A DNA stretch of 64,000 nucleotides from positions 1,236,756 through 1,300,755 of the forward strand of contig WBMV01006287.1 in the NCBI GenBank assembly GCA_013396655.1, in the 5' to 3' direction. The translations under genes were made by a program, and so were the position numbers. A model generated the notes under the pieces. It was not told the origin of the DNA and ran no database searches. It was given only the letters and a program-made list of their open reading frames with translations. Positions within the stretch are counted from its first letter, which is position 1. Every line of letters starts with the position of its first letter. This document shows positions 14,401-28,381 of the stretch, in pieces. The stretch is from Campylorhamphus procurvoides (lineage: Eukaryota > Chordata > Aves > Passeriformes > Dendrocolaptidae).

Positions 14401-17400
14401 AGGTGGACTGACATTCATACCTTCAGACACAGCTAAGAGCCCTTCAATCCCAAACCTCCCAGCTCTTTGAAGTCTGACTTTTTTTTTTTCTGATGCCCAT
14501 TATTTCCTAAATGTGGGATCACCTCAGGGATGTGTTCGTTTGTCAAGTCATTTTGAGAAGAGTCTTTTTGAGAACGTTGCCTGGAGCACACACCTCTGAA
14601 TGAACTGAACACCCTCCATGCCTATGAACTTCAATGGGAAATCACAGATACATCTCAGTTTTTCACTCCATTCTTCAAATGAAACTAAGAAGATATTTTT
14701 AAAAGAAATGGTTATAATCACTTGTGCTCAGCAGATATTATTATGTGTAATTAGTATAAAGCTGGTTGATAATGACATCATGATGAATTCTCTCCAAGAT
14801 GAAGCTCCGCAGTATCTGAAGAAGTCAGTAAAATGTGGCTAAAAGAAATAAATGCCACAGATGTAGTTAAACAGTTCACGCTCACTCTTTCATAACCCAT
14901 TAGTGATCAACAAGCATCTATTCATGATGAGTTACTTTAGCCATATTTCACAATTCTCTGCACTGCAATCTTAAAAAAAATTAAACAGAAATACCTGGCT
15001 GTGCAAATCCCTCCATAAATGACAGTCTGTCATGGAAATCTCCATAGCTGAAATTTTCTTCTAAGCTGTTGCACCTGACAGGTTGCATGGCTTAATTGCT
15101 GTTAACATAGAGCTGACATTTCAGCACAAAACAAATTGTGCCTGAAGCCAAGACTATTACATTATACAGTCCAATCAAGAAATAAAAGTGGTAATACCAA
15201 AGATGTGTAAATAACAAAAAATAAAACCACATTAAATGGGACGTTGCATTCGTTGTGACACAGCTAACACATTCAGACTCCAAGAAGGTGGTTCTCATTG
15301 CTTTTTCAGCCTACAATGTATATCAGCCCAGATTGGAATATATTTGCAGCACAATACAGACAAAGATATCTTATGAACTGGTGCTTTTCAATGGCAAGGG
15401 TTGCACTATTCTTTTTCAACACTGGAGGCATTTATAAAACAATTCAGCTAGATCAAAGTTAGTGTAAACTCCCATTCTTCAAAACTTCTCAGATTGGTAG
15501 GTGTGACCTGCAGCAGGTGGGTATTTCTCAACACACAGATTTTTCTGCCAGAACATTTCAGGTCAGATTTCACTGACTGAAGCAGCGGGAATGCTACTGG
15601 CCTATCTCCCAGTAATAAAGGAAAGAGAAATGCCATGTCAGCACAGATATTCAAAGGAGAAGGTGGTTGGGGCTTTCTGTCTTCTTAAATCATCCCCCTC
15701 TCATCACATCTCAGTGTGCAGTTAATAATACTCCCTCACAAGGAAACTTTCTGTAAAAAATTTCATGTGATTCACTCCTGTTACAATCTGAGTATTGAGA
15801 GATATTTCTGCCCAAATTAAGGAAAAAATAAGACCATAGACAATGTCAATAGTAGGGATTTTATATAACAGAAAATGTGAGGTAGAGATAAAAAGAAATA
15901 AGAAGGCAGGAGGTGGCTGGGAAACAAAGAGAATGAAAGACAGACAGATTAAGTAGGAAGTTATCACCACCTGTTAGTCCTTCTTCTGGTCTTCTTGGTG
16001 GTGGAAGTCCCTAGTCTTTCTTCTGGGGTATCACCTTTGTACAGTCCAAGATCCCGGTCTCCACAGGCATAGGTGCTGTTCCCATAACTTGAGATGACAC
16101 GAGTATAAGCCGTTCCTTCCTTTCTCAGTCTGTCACAGTAAGAATTTTTGTCTAGATGCATTAACCAAGACTGTGTTAAACAAAGCTCTCCATCCCCACG
16201 CCTGGAATTAGCACCTTCCTGTTGCAAGGTCCTCTCTTCTGTTTTTATCTCAAGTTTCTGCTGTGGTGGCTTATCTTACAGCAAGTTTCCCCAGTGGCCT
16301 TGACAATGGTTACGGCAATTGTGATCTTTAAGTCTCTTACAACTGCTTAGTGCAGACATCCTTTGTAAGACATCTCTCTCAAAGACGCACATGCACTTCT
16401 CTATTGTAAAAAAGAGATCACATGACATTCAAGTCCAAACTTTGAAAAAGATTCAGTTCCAATTTCATCCCCTAAAGGACAGGATTACAATTCAAAATTA
16501 CGTTAGCAAGTTGGACACATGACAGGAAAGAATAAGATGATCTTAAACATGTGCAAGTTGAAAGTATTGTCCTCAGAAGGGAATTATGAGACTCATGATG
16601 GATGGAGGGAGAACAGATCAGATTAAGGACAAAATAATGCACAAAGGGCTGCTACACCATGTCTTACAAATTCCCATCCAGATAAATTGTAAGATGTTAA
16701 AAAAGACAGCCCCTGGACCCAAACTCTACTTAATCCATGTACATCTGAAGGAAGAGGAGAACCACCTCTGCATCCTAGATCTGAACCACTTCTACAGCCA
16801 GAGTACAGTCGGAGCAGTCAGCTACTCTGAATAAAACAAATATATTTGGAAGGATATTTGCTTGGCAAATGATACATCTACTTGGTACAGAGGCAGTAGG
16901 ACCCTTCTAACTGCATATGCTTTGAGGAGCAAGAAATAACTCCAGTGAAATAAGCAGTGGAGCACCTCTTTCCTTGTTCTCTTTATAAGAAAATACTAGT
17001 AGTATCAGATCCTGTCTTGCTTGTTTGTTTCTGGCTGAAGCAACTCTTCAAAGATCAACAAAACAGTAGCCTTAAGTACCTTGCTGAAATGTGAATGCAG
17101 AGGGACCAGATGTGTAACTTGAGATTCACATTTTCTGTTCTTACAGAAGGGAAATGAGATATCCAAAGATGCTGGCTAATCATCTCACAAAAAGAATAAT
17201 TCTAAAAATACTACGTTATTGAAAAAACACATGTACCAAACCAAAGCATTTTAACTAAACCACAGGATTATTGGCCTCAGGTGCTACTGCTGAAGATAAA
17301 GAATAGAAGAACAATCTCCCACTGAATTTGAGGAAAATCTACAATCTTCATAATTTTTATCACAATTACACATTTCAAACGCAGAAAACTGCCTGGCCAA

Positions 17401-19004
17401 CAAGACTGATCTTTTTTCTTAAAATGTAACCAAAGTCATTAGACTTATAAGCCCAGGTAATACTAATTAAAGTTAATAATTAATTTTAAAGTAGAGATTT
17501 AGCCACTCATGAGGTTTAGAAACTCATGGGGGTTTCCCAGAGTGATCATCAGCTTTCATTATATTTCTTTCAGTCTGAAAACCCCAAAAACTCACCCTTT
17601 GTATTCATGATATTTGCCTGTAGTATATGGCTGATCACGTTACAGATAAGCAGCTGCTGAAGGGAGATGCAGAGACAAGTGCAAGAGGGCTTCCATCACA
17701 TACTTCTCATGGTGCTGGCCAACCTCTCCATGATAGACATGGGGTCAAGGCAGAGGAAAAAGCTCTCTGCTACTGCTTGCTGTGTAGTAAAGGAACTAAG
17801 AAGGACCACTTTCCAAAGGACTTGTTTCCTAATTTTTTCCTGCTGCTTATCCAACCCTCTCTCCTACCCCCTATTTGCTATGCTTGGCAACATATGCCAT
17901 AATTATGTATGTGCTGATGGATCAGCCAACATGTGCGTGCTGCTTGACCAGCTGGCTCTCAGAAAGGACAAGGATCTGAATTATAACTGCATTTGCCTCA
18001 CCAGGGAGCACTAATTTGGGCTTACATTTTCCATCCTTCCCCCAGTTTGTTGGCTACTGCCAGCAAGAAGAGGACGGCCAAGTTCTTCACATCCCCACCT
18101 CACTTTTGTCATGGGTGAGTACAGGTCCCTTGCTGTTAATAGCTGTCAGTTCTTTACAGCATTCACAAGGAATTAACATCTCTGAGCTCTCTGGCTGGCT
18201 GTCAAAACCGGTCAAAATGTTTAAGAATTATGCAGTGAAAGCTAACAGGCTGGTAGTGTGATCAGATATGTATCATTTTCCTAAGAGTCAGGTTGATACT
18301 ATATGTACAACCACATTTATGTGCAAAATCAACACCCACAATAAGGATAAATATAAGTTTTGGTGACTTCATACATTAACATCTGTCAAACAAGTCACAG
18401 AAATCAGCTGGGCGTGCACAGTCATCCTTTCCCTACTGTGAAAATAAAACTTTTTACCTAAAACCACAGGATAGTTCTACAAACCTGTACCTTTGCAGAT
18501 TTGGATCTGAGTTCTCCATCATCTTCATTCAAGCACTCACAGTTCTCTTCTGTTTTGACATGCAGATTTTTTTTCACCCCAGAGCAATTTTTGGAGGTAA
18601 AAGCTAGTTTTTCAGACCCACCCTATGATTTTAAACTGCCGAATTGATGTTTGCTTTGTGGCATGGTAATCCTGGCCCACGTTTCAGAGGCAATACATGG
18701 CCTTATCTGAGGGAAGGAGAAAACACCAAAGGTGACCTGGATGTACAAAAGAAACACAGTACATATGTAAATTTTCTTAAAAGATTGTTTTGAAAGGCTT
18801 ATCCTTTTCTTCCTTACAACAGGAAATTTATTGAACTGCAAGTCTCCTAAGAGTAAACTGTTACGTATTTTGAAACACCAACATTAACCCCTCTGGACTG
18901 TTAACAGCATGGGGTCACACAATGACAGGGCAACAGCAACAAGACCTGAAGGAGATAAATACCAGAGTCTAACAAAAGTACAATAATAAGGACTGAAATA
19001 CACA
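11434..19004. other. Gene-poor AT-rich DNA between two ERV copies
   Basis: No gene recognised. A G/T-rich tract with GGTTTTTT units lies at 12044-12107. Short ORFs at 14068-14367, 15964-16227 and 17627-18014 have no family motif I recognise. No retroviral gag or pol motif was seen between the two LTR copies. Confidence 0.6.
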
Positions 19005-19646
19005 GATGGCCTGGAGACATCTGACTGACAGTCAATCATTTCATACTATAAACCCAGTCACAAATTTTAATGGCAGGGTCTTCTAATATATCCCTTCCTG
19101 AAGTGGAGATCCCTCTCTTGTATGGACACCCCTCAGGGTTACACCTCAAAACTGAGAAAAAAGCTTTGCCCACCACTGTAAGTATGGGTAACTAACAGTG
19201 ATATGGATGAGTAATGTCATTCTCTATTCAATATTTTTTTTGCTAGCTTTAATAAAATTGCTTTAATATAATTGTTTCAATATTGCTTCAAAACAGTGCA
19301 CTATTCTGCATCAGTAGTTATAGCTCCTCTACTGTGTAGCAAATAATTCTGATTAAGTTCTTTTGTCTAATCATTATAGTAATAAATCATATAAATTCAT
19401 ATAAATATATCTGGTTTGTCATCCTTAATCCTGTGGGTCAAAGTTGTAAAAAAGTTCAATTATACCTATATAATTTTTTAGATATAAACTGTTATCAAAG
19501 TCTGGGGTTAAGACTGGATCCAGCCACACCTGGACTCTTCTCTGAGATGGATTTTAAAAAGCAAGGGGATCCTTTCTCCACTTTGTGACTCACTGGGAGG
19601 GCTTCCCTAACAAACTTTGCCTGAAGCTCTTACTGTCACCGTAACA
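19005..19646 (+). mobile_element. Ancient ERV LTR, copy 2
   Basis: Second long copy of the 10757-11433 repeat, same orientation, ending in GTCACCGTAACA at 19646. The left boundary is approximate because similarity fades before 19005. It includes a TATA-like ACTATAAACC near 19050 and a TTTAATAAAATTG polyadenylation-like region near 19250. Confidence 0.55.
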
Positions 19647-22600
19647 GCCACCTTCCTGAAATCTTGCCTATCTCATACCCATTGAGGAAAGAAATTGCAT
19701 TTTTGTATAAGACAAGAGTCAGTAACAAGACAGAAATGTTTTTTTTTTAGAATGGGAGGACTGGAGTCAATATGGTACAAATACTGGCAAAGCAGATGGA
19801 GCTACCAGCCAATGGTGCAACACACAGACAGAGCAAGTCCTCACCTAGGAATATGCTGGGAAAGTACCATTCATTTTTGATGACATTTTACATGTGATGG
19901 ATAAATTCTTCGCAGTTGCATTCACAGACTTAATTTTTAAGCAAGGGGCAAGGAACTGCCAGCATTGAGTCCTGGTATAGTCTGTCTGGAAATTGAGTGT
20001 TGGGGGAAAAATGTGCTTTTTGTCAGCCCAAGTCCTCTTCCACTTCACTTGCATGGAACTGGACTGAAGGAAAGGATGCAGAAAAATAAGCAAGTAAAAA
20101 CAAGCATTAATAGCAAAGGCAAGCAGGGAAACAACTTTACCTACAAGTACTGAGGCTAAATTTACAGGTGGGCTACTGAGATTTAAGGGGAAGCAATGAC
20201 TGTGAATAAAGGGATGTTTTAAGTATTTGACTTTACAAGGAGAGGTTTCAGAGAAGGGACAACTCCTTGGTCACATACAGTCAACACCAAGAACAGCCTG
20301 GATGTCTAAGGCAACTGCCACAGAAAGATAAAATATGAAGAAAATATATTCCTCTTCCCATTCTTTCAGAAAGGGTGGGGAAATAGGGTACAAATATTGG
20401 AAACCACAGTACAGGCCAACACAGACCTGATTTAACATACAATCTTTCAGCTTACTGCTTGGATGATGTAACAGCCTTCAGAATCAACAAATTTCACTTC
20501 TGCTGAGGAAAAGAGGGACCCTGAGCACATCAGCAGTTTCTTAAGAATGTGCACAGCAATAAAAGCCATTAAGCAGTTAATGTGAGGCTCTTCCCAAGTT
20601 GTATTGCTTATCTGACTGAGACTGTAGGATCACAGTGATGATCATGATGAGAGCTTCTGCTTTGTGTTTTTCAACAGGATAAGACTCTGTCTATAGCCCA
20701 AAGTTCTGCTATTAATCTGGGCATGAACTGCGGGAACACAGCAGGTGACAAACCTCCAACATCTTAATCCCACTTCATGCCCTCTGCTAATCTCTGCCCG
20801 GAGACTCTGAACTATTAGATTTATCTGCTGGTATTTTCAATGGCTTAGAGCAACGGTAAAAACTTCATTTCAAACTCTATCTCTTATGCACTTCAGCTGC
20901 TTTTTTTTTTCTTTAATGTAAAACCTGCAATTGTTTCTGTGTAAAGAGGCTTCTTTCCCCCACAGCAGTCCCAGCCAACAAGGGCACCACATGAAAACCA
21001 ACAGGCTAAATAATAATGTGAAGTGGCTGCAGCTTTCTGTTTATCATATGAATAGAAGCACTGCTGGTCACAGTAGGCAGGGCGTTCACAGGAGGACCTA
21101 AAGATCACACATTCACACACAGCTTTGTGTCAGTGTGCTACAAGCTGTGCAGAGACTGAATGTGAATAATTGCATCAGATGTGTCAAAACAACAGCAAGC
21201 ATGGGAATGGTGCAGATTACTCAAAGTTTCTCAGCCATAGCTCCTGGGCAAATAGGGAAAATATGCATGTTTATGAGGAAATGGTCTTCTGTAGACGAAG
21301 AGATTTTTAAATCAAAACGAATTCCCTTATCATCCTCTCTTTATGGGAAATCATATTCAGGTCAAGAAAATGTTTATGTGGCAAAACAGCCAGTAGGGAG
21401 AGAGCTAACTTAGTCTGGCTCATTCAGATTAGAGCAGTCATGAAAATGGGTCAGGGTGAGCTTCAACTAGTGTAGCTGGAACATGAGATTTCAGGAATTG
21501 TGAACCAATATTCTCCTGGATATAACTATGGCCCAAACCATTCTACGTGTCTAGGATTTTACCCTGTTTGCCTTAATTTTTAAACTTGAAGTAGCATACC
21601 TGAACCAGCACTGGTTACATTTGTACCTTTGTTTTGCTGCATTGCATAATTCTCAAGTTAATACCAACAAGGTCAGGCTCCACCAAGGAAGTGCTTGTCA
21701 TATCCTCAGATTAGCAGAAAGACGGATGAAATACGTGGAGGTGGCTGGGACAAACCCTTCCTATCCACTGCAAGAGGTAAAAGAGATATAAGCTTTTTCC
21801 TGTGATGTAGTTCAAAGGCTGTCACAAGCCCAATGCAAACAGTGGGCAAAACCAGGCCTAAAACAACACTTCAAAAAGCATAACAGAGTGCAGGAAGTTC
21901 TTCATGCATAGTTATCCCTCTGACTACATGGACAATAAATCCCTTATATTTATTCAACTACACAGTTATTGAGAGGATAGATGGAAATCTGATGTACAGG
22001 TGTCATCAGGCAGAGTTCAGTATTCTGTTGGATCTCTGTGTCTTGAGTGACATTCATGTTTTTTATGTTTCAGATCTAAATACTAACCCCTCAAAAAATG
22101 AGCTAAAAGACAGAAATAATGTAAATACAAGTTACAGTTTCCTGGACATAGGTGTTCCGGGGATTTGAGAATTTATCCACAATTTCTTTCTAAAGCAGCA
22201 GTAGCAAGTGTCAGGAAATAATTGATATTTGAAAATATGTCATCCATCACTTGGCATACACTTGTCAATAATTAACCGCTCAAGAAATGCTGTGTCTTAC
22301 ACTAAGGTTCTGAAAGTACTTACAATGTATAGTTTATTCACAGGGACATGTCCAAGAAAATGCCAACTTTTTCCACTAAAGTCTCTTTGATGACTAACCA
22401 AGATGTTATAGAATGAAAATCTTCTTGGAAAGAAAAGGAAGAGAAGAAGTTGAAACAGAAAGCTGAGGCAACTGGGGGCTGATTGAACTAATTTGGGAAT
22501 TTTAACTGGAGGATGGGTAAAAGTGTAAGAATGGCCTCTCTTGGATGCAGACAAAATTCCTCATTCACTTAGGTTTTGGATAGCAAGACAAGAGGAAAAA

Positions 22601-23094
22601 TCCAGGATGTCACATTTTTCCAAATGAATGGAAGCGTGAATTAGCAGAAAATTTTGATAGATCTTCAATAAAACTAAGGGCATAAAATCAGCAAAGGTAA
22701 AAAACATACAAGTCCATTAATGTCAGGTTCACCAAGTGGATTTATATCAACTTAATATATATATTTCCCATCATTCTGAAAAATATCTAGAAAAGTTTGA
22801 TGTACCATAATATATAAAGGTGGTGGCATTTTTTTTTCCCCTGATAGGAGAGAAAAGAATAGCAGACAAGAACAGATAGCAGACTTATTAAGGAAACTTT
22901 TCTGTCTGCTCATCCAGGCACTACTCTGACCTCCACACTCCTACAACCCAAGTCACTGCTGGGAGTGAAGCTTCCTCACAGTGGGCAACTCCAGTGAGCT
23001 GATGGGAGCCCAGCTTGTTTCTCCACACACCCCACTCACACACAGACAGACAAGGCTTCCTTACCAGTTCAACCCCAGGTTTCCCATGGCAACG
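19647..23094. other. Intergenic DNA without recognisable genes
   Basis: AT-rich sequence; short ORFs only (up to about 92 codons), none with a recognisable domain. A short pyrimidine run and AT-rich segments near 22,740-22,840. Confidence 0.65.
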
Positions 23095-23650
23095 TCACAG
23101 AATCACAGAATGTGCCAAGTTGAAAGGGACTCACAAGGATCACTGAGTCCCACTGCTGGCCCTGCAAAGGACCATCCCCAAGAGTCACACCATGTGCCCA
23201 AGTGTATTGTCCAAATGCTTCTTGCACTCTGCCAGGCTTGGTGCTGTGACCACTTTCCTGGGGAGCCTGATCCAGAGTCCAGCCATTCTCTGGGTGAAGA
23301 ACCTTTTTCTAATATCCAACCTAAACCTCCCCTGACACAACTTCAGGCCATTTCCTTGGGTTCTGCCACAGGTCACCAGAGACAAGTGATCAGTGCCTGC
23401 CCCTCCTCTTCCCCTCATAAGGATGCTGAAGACCACAGTGAGGTCTCCTCTCAGTCTCCTCTTCTCCAGGCTGAACGGACCAAGTGCCCTCAGCTGTTCC
23501 TCATACACCTTCCCCTCCAGGGCCTTCACCATCTTCATCTCACTCCTTTGGACACTCTCTAAGAGCTTAGTATGTTTCTTACATTGCAGAGACCAAAACT
23601 GCACAAAATATTCCAGGTAAGGCCACACCAGTACAGAGAAAAGCCTCAGA
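23095..23650 (-). mobile_element. CR1 LINE 3' end with ORF2 C-terminus
   Basis: Reads on the minus strand. The frame 23628-23185 is open for 147 codons and contains LGPFSLEKRRLRGDLTVVF, GNGLKLCQGRFRLDIRKRFF and SLAECKKHLDNTLGHMV, the typical C-terminal end of CR1 ORF2. The short 3' region ends near 23095 in the usual CAGAATCACAGAATG-type tail. This is one of the better preserved CR1 copies here but has no full ORF2. Confidence 0.85.
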
Positions 23651-26422
23651 TGTCTATATCCTTAAAGAAATTCATTCACGGCACAGGAACAAGATAAAAA
23701 CTTGAGCTGATGCCCCCAAGGATGAATCCCCAACTGAGGAACCCCTGGGCTTTTATACCTTCACAGTCCTCTGCTGTCATGTCTCTGAGTGTCATGCTGC
23801 AACTCCTTTTGCACACTGAGCTACCTGCACTAAATGTATCCCTCAGTAACTCAATATTGGAAATAACCATTATGCCATTCCTGCAGGTCAGGCAATTCTC
23901 CTTAATCAGACTGCAGTGAAAATGTTGGCTGACTAAGGATTGCATCAGGGCTTAAGAACTTGGCTCCAGAAGACTAAAACTGTTATTGATAGGAATAATT
24001 TTCAAAATATTAAGGTTTTGCTTCACTTCCAGTGAGGACAGGACTTTGGAAAAAGATAATAATAATCAAGACAAAGATGATAATAAAAATAATCAAGTTG
24101 GCTTTTAAACTGAAAGAGAGGAAAAGACTAAAGTGGTTGCAGTAGCTACTGCTCTATAACTAAACTGTGTTTTTCTCCTACTACTTGCATAAAAAACAAT
24201 AAGTACAAGGAAAAAAAGACAGGGAGATAGAATAAAAAGCATCAGGGTGGCCAAATGCCTTGATTTGTTCAGACATCTCAGAATCTTTCATTAAGATTTA
24301 CATGATGCTGACCTAGGTGGCAAAGCAATATTTTCATAGCAGAAGAAAGGACCCAGTGCTCCCTGGTGAGGTCAAGTAACCTTTCTTGTGCTCACAGCAA
24401 GTAATGCAGTCCTCCTCATGTGAACAGGGTGGCCAGTGGATGCATCTTCTTCAATGGATTTGGAGTGGAGTGTCTTTCATTTCAATGCTGTGTCACTGTT
24501 TATAGTTGGACAAGCAGTACCTTGAATTTATCCATTTGCCTTTACAAAACAAGCTAGACACACAATGATACCAGAGTTTAAAACCCCTGCTCATCCTGAC
24601 ATCAATTTAAACTGAACTTCAAATGGCATCTCAAACACTGTAATGTAGTACTTGAGTAGCTCAGTTCCCAATTAAAAATATTGTTGAACAGTGTGCAAAG
24701 TATGATATCAAACAGACTTTCTGGGGTATTGGCTTTCCTGAATCTAATCCAGACCACCATCTAATTTGATTTAAGTGTGGGAAAGGTGTGCATATGTGCA
24801 CACACTGTAAAACAGTTGTCATCATGTCTAGTGATATTGAAATTTTAGTAATTACAGGAAATCAAACTATCTACAAGAAAACCAGGAGAAAAACTCAGAA
24901 ATAAGAGCACTCTGTGTCCCTCATGGGAAATTGTCATTAAGGAAATGGCTGCATGCCAGTACTGAACCATCAGCAAAATTCACTGAGCATTGCACAAAGT
25001 TTATTACATCTCTGGTACATTGAGGATTAGCATTTGATTTTTGTGATTTAACTTTCCTTCAATGTCAGTAATGCTGGAGTTTTATTGAGTGGGATTGGGA
25101 TCAGTGTCCTCCTGTAAAGACCTTTCTGAGTGGGAGGTTTTGCAACAGCATGAGTTTGCTCAGCCTCTGGAATCTTGGATGTATCTTGTTCTTCTACATG
25201 GAAAATTCTTCTGCCCTGTTCCACTGTTCTGCATCCCAATACAGGACATCACAGAGCTGTTCAGCATTCAGGTCTGCTCCAGATCCAACAGCCCCCAGCC
25301 CTGGCACTGGACTTAATGGTGAGGAAGCACTTTATCACCAGCATACTATGCCAACAATGGAAATAACTGCAGAGCTGTGGAAAGACACCCACTGAAAAGT
25401 CTACTCAGAAATGAAAAGATCACAATAATCAAAATCCTTGCAACTGAGGAAAAACAGGAAAAGCAGTTTCAAGTACTCAATATAAAAAGGAGAATTTTTC
25501 AATTTTTTGTTTCATGATTGTATCTTGACAGGATAGAGCTGACAGATGACTGGTCAGTATCAAGTATACAAGAGGTAGATGTGATGAATATGATGTTATG
25601 ACTGACTTCTGATGAGAGTGAACTCTTTGGTGTGATGCTGAGCACTTCTACTACTGTTTTTAAAGGAAATCTTTCTTACTAAGTTTGTTTATCTGAACTG
25701 TATCATACCTATTTTTAATGGCAAAAGAATAAGTTTAAACAAAATGCTTATTCTCAGCAATCATTGTGAAATTAAGACAGCTGCTCTTCATATCAGGGGC
25801 ATGACCTAATGACACGGTGGTATCTGTGAGTTTTTGGTGTCCCCATACTTCACCAATTCCTTTCTATGATTTCTTGACAAATGTTTTCATTCACTGACTA
25901 CTCTGGTGCACAAGCAGTCCAGCATTCATCCCTGCATCTCAGTGGTTTGTTTTAGTTCAGGTACACGTCACAGGTTGCCATGGCAGGTATCTCAGTCACC
26001 CTGGATAACCCCGTTTAGTCACCCTTAGAACCTTGACTCAGCGAATGGTTTGACCAACCACTTGCAGCTCACTGCACCAGTAGGATCCAGGTGCCCAAAT
26101 ACCTTTGATGACTGGACTGTTTGCTCAGATAAGTGAGCAAACTGTGGGAAGCACAACCACAGGCTTGGACGTTTCTGCTGGCTCCAGCAGAGCCCTTCTG
26201 ATTTGCAACCACTGAGGAACTGGATCGAGAGCCCCTCAGTGGTTTGATGGGCAGTATAAGTTCTCAAAGAAATAATTATTCAAGTAATGTCTTCAGTTAA
26301 TCAAGTATTCTTCTTAATGGACAAAAAGAGCCATCTGTCAGGGTATCTTCATTAGGATTCCACCGTATTAATTTTACAGTAGTTGTGGGAAGTTCAGAGG
26401 CAAATGAACCAAAGGTTTACTT

Positions 26423-26794
26423 GTTTAGTTGGGGTTTTTTTTGTTTTCGTTTGGGTTTTTTACTTTTTTTTAATTTAGAATTATTCAATGTACAGGAATT
26501 GCCTTCCTTTCCTTCTCAGCCAGGAAAAAAATTTAAAACCACCACCACAAAAAAAAACCCCTCAAACAGCCCCCACCCCAAAAAAAACTCAAACAACGAC
26601 ACAATAAAACAAGCAACAACAACAACAAACGCCCAAACCAACAAAAATCCCCAACACATTCCCCTCCAAATCCCACAACTCTAACTTTCTGTCTTTCCAC
26701 CAAGTTTAAGCAAAAAACCAACCAACCAAACAAACCCAAAAATGAAACAAAACCAATCAACCAACCAAACAAAAAAACAAACAAAAAAACCCTC
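26423..26794. repeat. Low-complexity T/G-rich then A/C-rich tract
   Basis: About 50 bp rich in GGGTTTT-type sequence is followed, after about 45 bp, by about 270 bp made almost only of A and C with AACC, AAAC and CAA units. The two parts are roughly complementary in composition. Confidence 0.8.
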
Positions 26795-28360
26795 ATCAAA
26801 AGCTGATTTAGTGCAAGGTTTACTAAAAAGGGAGGCTGAGCTTGTGAATGTAAGAGAAAATTATCTGGATACTTGAGTTGTTGCGAACCATATGATCTGG
26901 CAGTTTCATTGACTTGGGATTTCTGTCCAGACATTTGCATGTCTCTGGAAAACAAGATTCTCTTCTGTGGTGATTAACAGCACAAAAAATGTTTTACATT
27001 TAGCAGCTGTGTAAATAGTTTTCACAGACAATTGTGTATGTTTATGACAGAACTGATGGCATCACAGAATCCAAACAAGACCCTGCACAAGGATTTTGCA
27101 GAGAAAAAGAAATTAACTTCCTTTTAAATATTTTCTGTTGTGTATTAGGAACATTTTGGAATTGGTTTTCAAAGTAGCAGAGTGCAGGAGCATATACAGA
27201 AAACATCTTTGTTTTAGCCAGAACTTCCCTTTCAGCCTGGGGAGCTCAGAAGATGTGTTTATTTATTCATTCATTTAGTCATTCATTTGTCTTGGTCAGA
27301 ACATGAGTAAGAAAAAAAAGTTTTGCTGATGTAACCTATCAGAAATGAGCTGTCATGGACTTGGAATACTAAATGCTTGACAAAGTTCATCTGTTGATGT
27401 TTAAAAGAAAAAAAAGGCATTTCAGCATGGTGTTTTTGCTTCAATGTGCTATCAGCAGCTAAACCAAATTAATTTACAGAATTACTGATATAAGCAGCAG
27501 ATGGTTAAATGACAGTATCATCAGCTATTAAAAATATTAATCAAACTTATATGTGAGAACTGGTACAGGACCTAATCACCTACATCTATAGTTATGCATG
27601 TTGTGAAACTGTTTGCTACAGTAACCTTAGACATTCTGCTATAGTACTGAGAGAAATCAGGAAAAAAATCAAGTAATTTACAGATACAAAAACTTCTAAT
27701 GCACAAAACCTTTTTTTTGCATTTGTCTGAAAGTGAACGATAATTACGGGTGCACAGTCAGGCTGGCACACTGGCCTTCATTTTACTTCAGAAAAAAAAG
27801 CTTATTTGCTTTAATGAATATGCCTCAAAAACTTGGAAAATTAGTGTTTAAATCCGAAAGAGCAGCAGCATCCCCCAACCTTTTTAATAGATGATAGTTC
27901 TTTGAGGAGAGAGGAGGAGAAAAAAAGAATTTTTTTTCTGCATAAGCATAAATACATACTAAGATATTGCTAAAATAAAAGGAAAATCTTTGTGCATCTT
28001 GGTTAAGTATAGTGTGTCTCTGTCCTCTATTAAAAACATGTTTAAGGGTAAGGATAACCTACATACTACAACAGCATGAGCTGACTTGGACAAAAAAAGA
28101 TGGATGTACATTTCAGAAGTCATTTCATTCTCCTGGGAAAAAAAGAAAAACAACCAAAAAACCCTTAAAATACTATAAACTAAAATATTTACATTTTAAC
28201 TTCTTTAACTCAAGACATTTCATCTTCTTCAAGTGTTCATTACCGTTGCTTTGTTACTTTAACTGAGAAACCTTAAGAAATCTGATATGCTTTACTTATT
28301 TGTAGCTTGTGTTCACAGTTATGCAAATAGGGGGAAAAATCCAGCAGTACCTTGAAAAAA

Positions 28361-28381
28361 TATATATATATATATATATAT
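28361..28381. repeat. (TA)10 microsatellite
   Basis: Perfect TA dinucleotide array after an A run. Confidence 0.95.

Noticed and set aside
15964..16400. 87-codon minus ORF in a locally more GC-rich stretch
   Set aside because: Could be part of an old repeat, but no family could be recognised and the frame is short.
10757..19646. Possible single provirus bounded by copies 1 and 2 of the LTR-like repeat
   Set aside because: The spacing of about 8 kb fits, but internal ERV sequence lies upstream of copy 1, so copy 1 looks like a 3' LTR. No gag, pol or primer-binding site was seen in between.
22981..23562. 193-codon + strand ORF
   Set aside because: It is the antisense of the CR1 3' end and has no domain; the minus strand gives the CR1 ORF2 C-terminus.
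26533..26955. 140-codon minus ORF
   Set aside because: Composition artefact of the A/C-rich tract read in reverse (strings of Phe, Leu, Val and Gly).
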